Assembly: GCA_028696815.1 (NCBI GenBank)
Contig: JAQVGG010000012.1
Span: forward strand, 1-36,852
Source: Candidatus Altimarinota bacterium
GTDB lineage: Bacteria > Patescibacteriota > Gracilibacteria > BD1-5 > UBA6164
Reading direction: 5' to 3'
Length of the DNA: 36,852 nt
This document shows, piece by piece, positions 20,756 to 29,127 of the stretch (position 1 is its first letter; every line of letters begins with the position of its first letter). The position numbers were made by a program, and so were the translations under genes. The notes under the pieces are model-generated. The model had not been told where the DNA came from, made no database searches, and saw nothing but the letters and a program-made list of their open reading frames with translations.

Positions 20756-21331
20756 TTGTCAATATTTAAAACATCTTGAGTCATAATAAAAATAGATAAG
20801 GTATGAATAAAAGATTTTGTTTATACTATCTTTACATGTGATTATGGCAAGATAAAAGCAAATAAAAAATTAGCTTCAAAAGAAAAAACTCTTGATTTAT
20901 GATACATAATAAATTTTGAGATAGAGACAAAAGAAAATAGAAATATACACAAGATAAGAAATATAAAAATAAAAAGCGAATTTTTAAATAAAAATAGAAG
21001 TTTCTCAGAGATAAATAGTTATTTAGTGCTATTAAGTACTATACTAAAAAAAATACCTGATTGAGTTCCTGTAATGGAAGTTTATGATATAGTTGAGAAG
21101 ATAACTATCCTCCCCCCTCCTTCAGGAGAAAAAATAGCTACAAGTATCGAAATAAAACAAATTTTAGCAACTTTAAAGGTAATAGATATAGCTTGAGAGT
21201 TAGATTTGAAGCACAGAAATGAAACTATTTCAAGGATACTTAGATTTATAAATGCAAATAAAATAGATAGTATATTGAAGTTAAGTTGAATTGATGAAAA
21301 TACAAAAAAAGAATTAGAGAGTTTACTCTAA
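20756..21331 (+). CDS. recO: Short RecO-like DNA repair protein (OB-fold N-domain)
   Basis: 191 residues from a TTG start. The N-terminus reads SGVIIKIDKVGIKDFVYTIFT then CDYGKIKANKKLASKEKTL, the RecO OB-fold pattern (GIVL...LLTLFTxxxGKI). The ATG at 20803 in another frame hits a stop after 20 codons, so it is rejected. RecO anneals ssDNA and loads RecA with RecR. The protein is shorter than usual RecO (about 240), and no CxxC zinc finger is visible in the C-terminal half. The start codon is uncertain because no ribosome-binding site stands out. The gene's TAA lies in the descending arm of its terminator. Confidence 0.72.
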
Positions 21332-21341
21332 TTCTTTTTTT
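21304..21341. terminator. Bidirectional terminator between recO-like gene and dnaJ
   Basis: A perfect 16-bp stem (21304-21319 with 21326-21341), loop AGTTTA, A7/T7 on the two sides. It contains both genes' stop codons. Confidence 0.9.
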
Positions 21342-22026
21342 AATACCCTACATTTTCCCTAATACGTTCCAGAAGTTGTTTATCAACTTCACTTATCTTT
21401 TTAGGCATACGAGCCACCACTTCAACTATTAGGTTTCATTCTTTTATTCACACTTTTTTACCAAATCACTTTACTCTAAACTTTGTTCATGGTTTTGTAT
21501 TTTCAGGAATCTTTAATTTAGCTTTTTTTCTTCATTCTCATTCTACTTCAATCTTACAACCCAAAATCAAGTCAAAAATAGGTACCTCGTAAGTTCTTGT
21601 AATATCTACTTCTACTTCTTTTGCTTTAGTTTCTCTTCTTGCACCAAATCCTGAAAATGAATCATTTGTTGTTCATCCAAATCATCAAAATAGATCTTCA
21701 AAATCAAATTGAGCTCCAGAAGTTCTTCCTCTAGTTCATCCAAACTGAGAAAATATATCCTCAAATCAAGAAAAACCTTGAGTTCATCAGGCTCATCCAA
21801 ATCAAGCTCTTCAAGCACTTCCAAAAGTATCATATTGTTTTCTCTTTTTTTCATCTGATAATACTCAGTATGCTTCATTTATCTCTTTAAATTTTTTTTC
21901 GGCATCTTTATCAGCTTTATTTTTATCAGGGTGATACTTCATAGCCAGTTTTCTATATGCTTTTTTTATCTCTTCAGTAGTTGAAGTTTTATTTACTCCT
22001 AAAATATCATAATAATTACTTGACAT
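21340..22026 (-). CDS. dnaJ: DnaJ/CbpA-type co-chaperone lacking the zinc finger
   Basis: 228 residues. The J domain is at 1-70 ([38 protein letters not shown]) with the HPD tripeptide. A Gly/Phe-rich linker (about 70-130) has many TGA-coded glycines. One C-terminal substrate-binding beta domain ([38 protein letters not shown]) follows. No CxxCxGxG repeats are present, so it is a type II (CbpA-like) J protein, shorter than the roughly 300-residue norm. It stimulates DnaK ATPase activity and delivers clients. It diverges from the small secreted gene at 22078. Confidence 0.92.
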
Positions 22027-22077
22027 AATTTAATAAATCATTATAAATATATAAATTATTTTTATAAAATCTTTCCT

Positions 22078-22533
22078 ATGAAAACTTTATTTAAGAATAT
22101 TATAATTATATCATTTCTATTTTCAATACTATTTTATAATAATGGTTATGCTGATTATATAGAAGATATACTTGATTTTGATACTGGTATAGAAAAAAGA
22201 GAGATAGACTTAAAGCACATAAACTATATAACTATTAGATCTGAAAAATACAACAAAGTTCAAAGTGAATTAAAAACAGCTGATATATACTTAAGAACTT
22301 GAATCATAACAAATTATAAATCTTGAGAATATTGATATTATCAAACTCAAGGAATTATAAAAAATTATAATAGCTTTGTATACTACACAAATCAATTTTT
22401 TTATTACTTACAACAAAAAGAATACTATCCAAATTATACAAATATAGATGATGAAGTAATAAAAAGCTACAAAAATATGAAAATATACTACACAAAAGTA
22501 AAAAATTTGACAACAAAAAGAGGTTTAAACTAA
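22078..22533 (+). CDS. Small exported hypothetical protein
   Basis: 151 residues. A signal peptide (MKTLFKNIIIISFLFSILFYNNGYA) precedes a Tyr/Asn/Lys-rich mature domain with segments IDLKHINYITIRSEKYNK and YYLQQKEYYPNYTN. There are no cysteines. It contains three TGA codons near residues 75-86 and ends in TAA inside a terminator. No family is recognised. The high Tyr content resembles other exported proteins of this genome, such as the N-terminal half of the thrombospondin-type protein, but I see no real homology. Confidence 0.7.
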
Positions 22534-22544
22534 ACCTCTTTTTT
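22515..22544. terminator. Bidirectional terminator
   Basis: A 13-bp perfect stem (22515-22527 with 22531-22543), three-base loop, A and T runs. It overlaps the stop codons of the converging secreted-protein and ftsE genes. Confidence 0.9.
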
Positions 22545-23229
22545 ATGCGTCTATGTTGTATGTTCATTTTTCTACATCTGAAAATATTTCTTTATCTTTA
22601 AATGTAATTACTCTTTTTTTATGCTTGTTTACTATATTTTTATCATGTGTTGCAATTAATATTGTTTTGCCTTGTTTATTTAAACTCTCAAATATATCCA
22701 TAATACCAGCTGCTGTTTCTGGGTCAAGATTTCAAGTTGGTTCATCTCATATAAGTATATCTGGATCACGTACCAATGCTCTAGCTATAGATATCCTTTG
22801 CTTCTCTCAACCAGATAGTTCTTGCACAAACTTATCTTTTTTTATTAACAATCAAACTTGTTCTAAGACCTCCGGTACTTTTTTTGCTATAACTTCATCT
22901 TTGTATCAACATACCTCCATAGCAAATGCAACATTTTCATAAACTTTTTTTGATTCAAGTAGTTTATAATCTTGAAAAATCACTCATATATTTCTTCTAT
23001 ACTCTTCTAAAACTCTTTCATTTAGATTTTTATAAAGTGCCAGATTATTATCAAGCACTATATCTCAATTCCTAGGTTTAAAATCTCAAATAATTGATCT
23101 TATAAGAGATGTTTTTCAAGATCAAGAATGACCAATAAAAAATACAAATTCTCATGATTTTATATCTATGTTAATATTTCTCAAAACCACTTTATTTCAA
23201 AAAGCGAGAGTAACTTTATCTATTTTCAT
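22543..23229 (-). CDS. ftsE: FtsE-like ABC transporter ATPase
   Basis: 228 residues. Walker A is GHSGSGKT (33-40), the Q-loop is VIFQDYKLL, the signature is LSGGEKQR (138-145), Walker B is ILIGDEP (158-164), the D-loop is GNLDPE and the switch is IATHD. The motif spacing and length match FtsE, which with the membrane protein FtsX couples divisome state to peptidoglycan hydrolase activation. No ftsX is adjacent; upstream there is a heptad repeat element and then a thioredoxin-like gene. A LolD/MacB-type ATPase is an alternative. Glycines of Walker A and the signature are largely TGA, a clear sign of recoding. Confidence 0.85.
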
Positions 23230-23310
23230 GAGTTAGAAGTTAGAAGTTAGGTGGTAGGTGGTAGGTGGTAGGTTACCTAAAAGCGAAGCGTCCTACAACC
23301 TGTCACCTAA
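23230..23310. repeat. Heptad inverted repeat element, copy 2
   Basis: From 23231 the plus strand runs in strict 7-base steps: AGTTAGA twice, AGTTAG, then GTGGTAG three times. The facing side (about 23290-23310) reads as AGGTGAC, AGGTTGT, AGGA on the minus strand. It lies between two minus-strand genes, directly before the ftsE start codon. Confidence 0.85.
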
Positions 23311-23336
23311 TAACTATAATTAGTATACAATTTTTT

Positions 23337-23684
23337 TTATTTATTTCAATTTTTTAGAAAATCAAATATTTTATTTTCATCTTCTATTTTTACAGTTTGT
23401 TTTCAATTTTTATAGTATATCAATGTAGGAGTAATCTGTACACCAAGATTTTTTGCTAATATTGAGTTTTCTTTTACATTACAAAACTTCATAGTTATCT
23501 TTCTTTTATAAAGTTTGTAAAGATAAAAAGGAAGTTTAAACATAATAGTTTGACAAGGTTTACATTTTGGGTGACCAAAAATAACTACAAGATTAGTAAA
23601 TCTTTCAAGCTCTTCATTAAAATTTTTCTCTCATGAAATCATAAACTTTGTATTTTTTTTCATCAATTTAGCTCAAAAAATCAT
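23337..23684 (-). CDS. Thioredoxin-like protein
   Basis: 115 residues from ATG 23684; an in-frame ATG at 23663 would give 108. It has the thioredoxin fold signature: VVIFGHPKCKPCQTIMFKL with a CKPC active site, then FCNVKENSILAKNLGVQITPTLIYYKNGKQ, where ITPT is the cis-proline loop. The active-site pair is CxxC, but the usual WCGPC is altered. It is likely a cytoplasmic disulfide reductase or redox carrier. No thioredoxin reductase is visible here. It is followed by the heptad element and ftsE. Confidence 0.85.
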
Positions 23685-23752
23685 TATTTTATCAATTAAT
23701 TTTCACATATATAAATTTATAATATTTAAATTGATTAGATTTTATAAAAAAT

Positions 23753-23790
23753 CCAAAAAAAAGCAAAAGAGATTACTGCTTTGCTTTTTG
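23753..23790 (-). terminator. Terminator of the TraG-like gene
   Basis: Facing AAAGCAAA and TTTGCTTT arms around the stop codon of the ATPase gene, with a T-run on the minus-strand side. Confidence 0.65.
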
Positions 23791-26277
23791 TTCTGCTTGA
23801 AGTTTTGCTTTTTCCTCTTTTTTCTTTTGATCGAGCTCTATTTTTTTCTTTTCCCATGCTTCCTCTTGTTCTTCAAGTTCTTTTAATCCTTTGTTTATCT
23901 TTGCTTCAACTGTTTCTTTTGATTTAGAATACTTTTCTCTACTTACTTGTAATATCTTGTTATATCTTGCTTCAAATACCTCTGGATTTTTTGCATGTGG
24001 AGCAAATGTTCAGGCAGAAAATACTGGTGAAGGCATACCATCTATAAGTTGTTTTAAGTACACATTATATTTACTTAAGTTTGTTAAGTCATCTTCTGAG
24101 ATTCATTTTCCAAATACTTCTTTAAGTATAGTTGCATCATGATAACCTACTTGAAAAGAAACAAGACTTCATACATTTCAAAAAACTGCTCATTTTACTT
24201 CCTCTTGCATCTGGTCTATATATTGGTTCGCCATAACTAGATTTAATTTATACTTTCTAGCTTCTGACAAGATAGTTGCAAATGAGTCTGTAGCAAAGTT
24301 TTGAAACTCATCAACATATAAGTAAAAATCCTCTCTTTTTGACTCTGGTATATCAGCTCTACTCATAGCATCCATCTGGAACTTGGTTACTAACATAGCT
24401 CAAAGTAAAGCAGAAGCATCTTCTCATATAATTCATTTACTCAAGTTTACTATTATAATTTTTTTATTATCCATAGCCCATCTAATAGAAAAACTATTTT
24501 TTGGTTGACCTAAAATATTTCTTAAAATAGTACTTGATAGAAATTGTCACACTTTATTTAGTATAGGACCTGCTGCCTCTGTTTTTTGTGTTGGAGACAT
24601 CTTTGCAAACTCATGAGTCCAAAACTTTTTTACAACAGGATCTGTAATTTTAGCCACTACTTTACTCCTGTATACATCAGAAGTAAGCATCAAAGGTATA
24701 GAAATTAAAGTAGTATTTGGGTATTCAAGTAATGCTAATATTGTATTTCTAAGAGTATGCTCTAGCCTAGGCCCCCAAGAATCACCAAATATCTTTTTAA
24801 ATATACCAACAATTCCTGATGCTACTAAAGATCTATGTTCAACACTTACATTATCAAGCATATTAAAAGCTATAGGCCATTTAGTATCAGTTGGATCAAA
24901 GATAATAGTTTGATTTGTTCTTGATTTTGGTATATGTCCTATAACAGCCTCCGCTAAATCTCCATGCGGATCAATAACAGCAACTCATCTTCACTTTTTT
25001 ATATCATCCAGTATCATATTTTCTAAAAGTGTAGATTTACCCATTCATGTTTTTCATATGATATAAATATGCCTTCTTCTATCATCTGGTCATATTCAAA
25101 AACTTATATTTGTACCTCTAAAATTTGTTTTTCAAAATGGTGTTAAATCTGTTTCAGGTACCACGTCATCACCTAAATCTGGATCAATAATTGGTAAATT
25201 TGATGGTGGTTCAAAAGCACGTGCTGACACCCAATTTATCTGAGGAGTTTTAACATATGTAGTAGGTAAATGTACAAATCCTGAAAGTTCTCAAGTATTA
25301 AATACAAATCATTTTTTTATTTCTCTATTTTTAACACTCGAAATTACGTCTTCTTTATCTGTTATATTTTTTAATCTCAACTGATTTTGTCCAGGTCATG
25401 AAAATATTCAAAGAGTTGAAACTATTTCTTTTATACTAGATCTAGCTTCCACCTTATCTTCTCAAGCGTGTATTATATTTATACTAGTACTGTAACCTAG
25501 TTTATTTAACTTTGAAACAAATACTCTAGGTATTTCTATTTTTTTATCTCATAGTTCTACTTCTTCCATTACTCTTGAATTATCTACATTTTCATTTCAA
25601 TTATCTGGTTCTAAGGTTACAGAATTTTTAGTAAATAAAAGTCAAAATAACTTAATTATGATTATAAAAGGAAGTAAAAGTATTTTTAAATAAATAAATT
25701 TCTTACTTAAAAGTACTTTTTTTATGTATTCTGGATAGTTTGATATAAGTATACTTATAAGTCTTTGTGCATCTTTTTTCCATAGTTTACTTTTTACAGG
25801 AGAAAAGTTTATTTGAAAAGTGTTTAAAGTATATTTTCCTGTTCTACCTAATGCTGATGTAATAGAACTAAAAGGATCAACCATATCTCAAGCTCAATCC
25901 TCTTGTATCTCTAAAAATGTTTTTATAGGATATAAATAATGTTTTGATAACATAAGTTGTCAAACTTGTATCTTATCACTTGGGATGTTTTCTAAATAGT
26001 CTCAAACTTCATAAACTTCTACATCACTATAATGAGCATATATCTGATTTTTTAAGAAATTTTTGTATTTTGCTGGAGACACAATAAAAAACCTAATTCT
26101 ATTTCCTATCTTTGTTATTTCAAAAGAAAAATTAGGTTGATCTCATGATTTTTTAAAGACTCCGTTTTTAGCATGATCTTCAAAAACATTGTGTAAAATA
26201 ACTAAAACATGTTCAAAAATACCTGGTCATTTCTCATTATTTCTATCAACCAGTATTTCAAGTATTACCTTTTCCAT
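23773..26277 (-). CDS. TraG/HerA-like conjugation-type ATPase (type IV coupling protein-like)
   Basis: 834 residues. The N-terminal ~200 residues form a soluble mixed domain, followed by one strongly hydrophobic segment (about 205-230, FIYLKILLLPFIIIIKLFG). A RecA-like motor then begins with Walker A GKTGMGKST (about 408-416) and GVAVIDPHGDLAEAVIGH. It contains KIFGDSWGPRLEHTLRN and the Walker B-like FYLYVDEFQNFATDSFATIL (about 648), then VMANQYIDQM. The last ~60 residues are a Glu/Lys coiled coil. These are hallmarks of TraG/VirD4 or DUF87 family DNA-pumping ATPases. No other conjugation genes are near, so its job (DNA import, pilus or secretion) is not determined. Confidence 0.82.
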
Positions 26278-26320
26278 TGTGTTTTTAAATTGTTAAGCGC
26301 TAGTTTCAATAACCACAAGA

Positions 26321-26394
26321 GTTACCAATTCCCTCGCCTTCAATTTCTATTTCAGGCACCCCCTTTGCTCTCAAAGGGAGAAATATTTGGTAAC
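26321..26394. repeat. Nested imperfect inverted repeat
   Basis: The outer arms GTTACCAA/TTGGTAAC (26321-26328, 26387-26394), middle arms ATTTCT/AGAAAT (26343-26348, 26379-26384) and inner arms CCCTTTG/CAAAGGG (26361-26367, 26372-26378) are co-linear. They could fold into one long interrupted hairpin. It is unusually GC-rich for this genome. Confidence 0.65.
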
Positions 26395-26611
26395 TTCAAG
26401 GATACAAAATAAGCTACTTTTAAATGTTTTATTAAAACATATTTATTCTAACATAAAAAAGCAATAAAAGCAATAAAAAAATTTGCATTTTTGATATTTT
26501 TTTATAAAATCCTCTTGCTTCTAAAACCTTGTATATTTTGAAATATAAAAATATTTAGTTGGTCCCGAAAAACTAAACAAAAATATTTTTAATATAAGAA
26601 AATATATAAGC

Positions 26612-26726
26612 TATAAAATGATATCCCTTTCTGGTCTAAAGACCATCTTTCCCTTACTCATAAGGGCAAGAAGAATTAAGGAAATTCTCCCTTTCTCACA
26701 GTATTGTGGGATACCCCCTTTGGGTA
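26612..26726 (+). promoter_or_regulatory. Structured leader of rplK with promoter-like TATAAAAT
   Basis: A TATAAAAT box (26612-26619) is followed at once by consecutive small stems. These are TGGTC/GACCA (26632-26645), CCCTT/AAGGG (26651-26666), AGAATT/AATTCT (26672-26688), CACA/TGTG (26697-26708) and TACCC/GGGTA (26712-26726). TATCCC (26622-26627) and GGGATA (26708-26713) could close the first four into a multibranch fold. Ribosomal-protein genes often carry autoregulatory leaders. This one resembles none I recognise. Confidence 0.5.
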
Positions 26727-26771
26727 AAATGATAAAATAAAGGATAATATAATAATATTTAAGAAATAATT

Positions 26772-27236
26772 ATGGCAAAAGCAATTAAAGGATATATAAA
26801 ACTTCAGATCAATTGAGGACAAGCTACTCCTGCTCCTCCGGTTTGACCAGCTTTAGGTCAACACTGAGTACCTATTCAAGAGTTTACTTCAAAATTCAAT
26901 GAACAAACTAAAGATAGAATGGGTAAAAGATTACCAGTTGTAATTACAGTTTATGATGATAGAACATTTTCTTTTATAGTAAAACAACCTCCTATGAGTA
27001 ACTTAGTAAAAGATAAAATAAATCTTAAATCTGGTTCTAAACTTCCTCATAAAGAAAAAGTTGGTCATCTTACTTTTGAACAAGTTAAAGAAATAGCTAT
27101 TGAAAAAATGCCTGATTTAAATGCTGTTGATATAGCTGGTGCTATGAAAATAGCTCAAGGTACAGCTAGAGCTTCTGGTATAACTACTGATGTAGATGGT
27201 ATGACTAAAGCTGAAATAACTGCTAAATTAGGATAA
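26772..27236 (+). CDS. rplK: 50S ribosomal protein L11
   Basis: 154 residues, slightly longer than the usual 141. The N-domain has GYIKLQINGGQATPAPPVGP, then ALGQHGVPIQEF, the conserved L11 start. The C-domain has FIVKQPPMSNLVKDK, HLTFEQVKEIAIEKMPDLNA and IAGAMKIAQGTARASGI, which bind 23S rRNA helices 43-44 in the GTPase centre. The usual partner rplA is not next to it, and nusG is not upstream. Only three of thirteen glycines are TGA, all within the first 40 codons. It is preceded by the hairpin-rich leader and followed by an AGG-heptad element. Confidence 0.97.
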
Positions 27237-27242
27237 TTATAT

Positions 27243-27321
27243 AAATAGGTTGTAGGTATAAGGTTTGAGGTTGTAGGTTTTATTTTCCTAACACCTCCCT
27301 CCTAACACCTTTAACCTATTT
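27243..27321. repeat. AGG-heptad inverted repeat element, copy 3 (terminator-like)
   Basis: 27247-27281 is five exact 7-base steps: AGGTTGT, AGGTATA, AGGTTTG, AGGTTGT, AGGTTTT. The other arm reads on the minus strand as AGGTTAA, AGGTGTT, AGGAGGG, AGGTGTT, AGG. The outer ends AAATAGGTT/AACCTATTT (27243-27251, 27313-27321) pair perfectly and are followed by T's. It probably terminates rplK. Confidence 0.85.
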
Positions 27322-27325
27322 TTTA

Positions 27326-27401
27326 GCTCCCATCGTCTAGTGGCCTAGGATGGAACCCTCTCACGGTTCAGACACGAGTTCGATTCTCGTTGGGAGTACC
27401 A
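27326..27401 (+). tRNA. tRNA-Glu (anticodon CUC), CCA encoded
   Basis: A 76-base cloverleaf. The acceptor arm GCTCCCA pairs with TGGGAGT (first pair G-U), followed by discriminator A and an encoded CCA. The anticodon stem GAACC/GGTTC encloses loop CTCTCAC, giving anticodon CTC. The T arm is ACGAG/CTCGT with loop TTCGATT. The sequence TCGTCTAGTGG is typical of bacterial tRNA-Glu. It reads GAG codons, which are rarer than GAA here, so a second tRNA-Glu (UUC) is expected elsewhere. It marks the left end of the defence gene block. Confidence 0.93.
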
Positions 27402-27422
27402 AAATGAAGAAAAGAGATATTT

Positions 27423-27467
27423 AAGACCTTTGAAAAGTGGAGTTTCCGCTATTTGGAGGTCTTTTTT
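27423..27467 (+). terminator. Terminator after tRNA-Glu
   Basis: Outer arms AAGACCT/AGGTCTT (27423-27429, 27457-27463) with an inner AGTGGA/TCCGCT pairing, followed by T6. Confidence 0.8.
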
Positions 27468-27524
27468 AGTGTCTATTAAAAGTTCGAACAAAATTTTAGT
27501 CTTTTACTCAAAATTATCATTTAT

Positions 27525-27553
27525 TTGACATATATATTATTTTATGTTTTAAT
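27525..27553 (+). promoter_or_regulatory. Probable promoter for the Mrr-like nuclease
   Basis: TTGACA (27525-27530), 17-base spacer, TTTAAT (27548-27553) with an extended -10 TG. The start codon is 31 bases downstream. Confidence 0.6.
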
Positions 27554-27584
27554 AATATAAATATTATTAAATAATTCAAGTTTT

Positions 27585-28484
27585 ATGAAAATAAATAAAC
27601 TAGATTTAGCTAAAATCATAAGTGATTTTATGTTTCTATGAGTTGATAGTCCAGAAGAAAAAGCAAAAGTTATATTTAAAGTAAAACATAAATTAACTGC
27701 TCATTGATTTGAGAAGTATATGCAATATTACTTTCAAATCAAAAAATGATATAAAGTTAAGTTAAATTGAAATACTAATCAATTTGACTGATGAATAGAT
27801 TTAAAGTGAATAAAAGTTGAAAATTGAGTTAAAAAATACTTAGTTGTTCAATGTAAAAAATATTCAATTAAGGATATTACAGAAAATAATATAAGAAGTT
27901 TTCAATGATGAACTATTCACAAATATGCTGAATATAAAAATGATACTGATACATATTATATAACTACTTCTAAGTTTACAGATAAAGCTGAAAAATTTGC
28001 TAAAGAAGTATGAATAAAAGCTATAGATTTTTCTCATTTATATGATTTACAAAAATCTTATCCTATAGAACAGTTTGAAAAAGACTTAAAAAATCAAGAG
28101 TGAATAAAAGAATATAATAAATCTTTTAATCAAGACCAAATGCTTTTAGAATTAAATAATCAAGTTTACGATACTATATGAGTTACTGATAAAGATGTTT
28201 TTCAATTATTAAAACAAGTAAGAAGAGATTATTCTTATAGTAAACAATTAAGATTATGAGATATTGCTAGAAATGATACCCTAGAATTATTAGCAAGAAA
28301 AAGACCTCATAATTTACAAGTATTAAAAGAAACTGTATCTCACTTATCTACAAGAGAAAAAAATAAATTAATGAAACATTGAAATATATTTATAGAAAGA
28401 CTTAAATATATTCATAATGAAGAAGAAATTGAAACAGAAATTGAAAAATGATTTTTCAGTAAATTAGTTGAATTTATCAAATAA
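27585..28484 (+). CDS. Mrr-like restriction endonuclease with HRDC-like C-terminal domain
   Basis: 299 residues. The N-terminal part (about 35-150) shows an Mrr/PD-(D/E)XK nuclease pattern: GFEKYMQYYFQIKKGYKV, then NQFDGGIDLKG with Asp72 and YLVVQCKKYS with the Q-x-K pair Gln89/Lys91, then NIRSFQGGTIHKY. Mrr enzymes cut DNA, usually modified DNA. The C-terminus (about 220-280) resembles an HRDC helical domain (LRLGDIARNDTLELLARKRP, then LSTREKNKLMKHGNIFIERL), which binds nucleic acid. No methylase or specificity subunit is adjacent. It is the first gene of a block of defence-type genes after tRNA-Glu. The HRDC call is by eye and less sure than the nuclease. Confidence 0.8.
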
Positions 28485-28514
28485 AAAACCCTATGTGATT
28501 TTTCATAGGGTTTT
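28485..28514. terminator. Bidirectional terminator
   Basis: An 11-bp perfect stem AAAACCCTATG/CATAGGGTTTT (28485-28495, 28504-28514) between the converging Mrr-like and RloB-like genes. Confidence 0.88.
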
Positions 28515-28521
28515 ATTATTT

Positions 28522-29121
28522 TTAATTTCTTAGAAAATCTATAATTTTATAAACATCAGAATATGGGTCTCTATCTTTAAAATTTCAGTAATCTTTATTT
28601 ACCTCTTTTACATTTGTTATAGCTGTTTGAACTTTTTCAGTATTTTCTAACCAGTTATAGTCTTCATCTCAAGTCATTTTATAATCCTTTCATTCTGGTA
28701 AATTTGGTAAGAACTTTCTTATTTCATCTAAATACTTCTTTTTTCATTTTCATAAATCATACTTTTTAAAATGTGATAAAACCCAATATTCAAAGCATTC
28801 ATTATTATAAATAAGCTCATAATCTTTCAATACATTTTGAGTATTTTGTAATTTTGACTTATCTACAAATATATCTAAATCAAAAACTATAAACACTTTT
28901 TGTGTTAATCAAGCTGTTTTATCATGTTTAATATCCCCTTTTATCTTCCTTAAAACTTGTTCTGGATGGTCCATTATTTTTGTTCATCATTTTAAATCAA
29001 CTGAAATAACCTTAAAACTATTATCTAAAATTCTGGAAAGTTGTATAAAATACTTTTTTTCTGTAAGTCATTCACAAAAAATATAAACAATAGGTTTTTG
29101 AATCATTACTTTTTTTACCAT
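28522..29121 (-). CDS. rloB: RloB-like protein (AbiLii-type defence effector)
   Basis: 199 residues. The N-terminus IVYIFCEGLTEKKYFIQLSR matches the RloB/Toprim-like start (EGxTExxYF). It is followed by VFIVFDLDIFVDKS and NNECFEYWVLSHFKKYDLG, the N-x-x-FE-x-W-x-LxHF motif typical of the family. RloB proteins are found with AAA ATPases in restriction/abortive-infection loci and have a Toprim-like nuclease fold. It starts 6 bases after the stop of the ATPase gene, so the two form an operon, the usual two-gene arrangement. Two in-frame ATGs are possible (29121, 29106); the longer fits the gene spacing. Confidence 0.85.
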
Positions 29122-29127
29122 TATATT

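Larger units (their letters stand above)
26278..26771. other. Divergent intergenic region with two structured segments
   Basis: About 490 bases without a gene between the TraG-like ATPase and rplK. I see a nested inverted repeat at 26321-26394, an isolated 7-bp hairpin at 26554-26577, and a run of short hairpins at 26622-26726 directly upstream of rplK. The two structured segments are described separately. Confidence 0.7.

Noticed and set aside
23230-23310. A CRISPR array, because of short regular repeats
   Set aside because: The unit is 7 bases with no spacers, the copies are contiguous and no cas genes are near.
26612-26726. tmRNA, RNase P RNA or SRP RNA in the hairpin-rich region
   Set aside because: I see no tRNA-like acceptor with CCA, no conserved RNase P core and no SRP tetraloop helix; the region is also too short for the first two.
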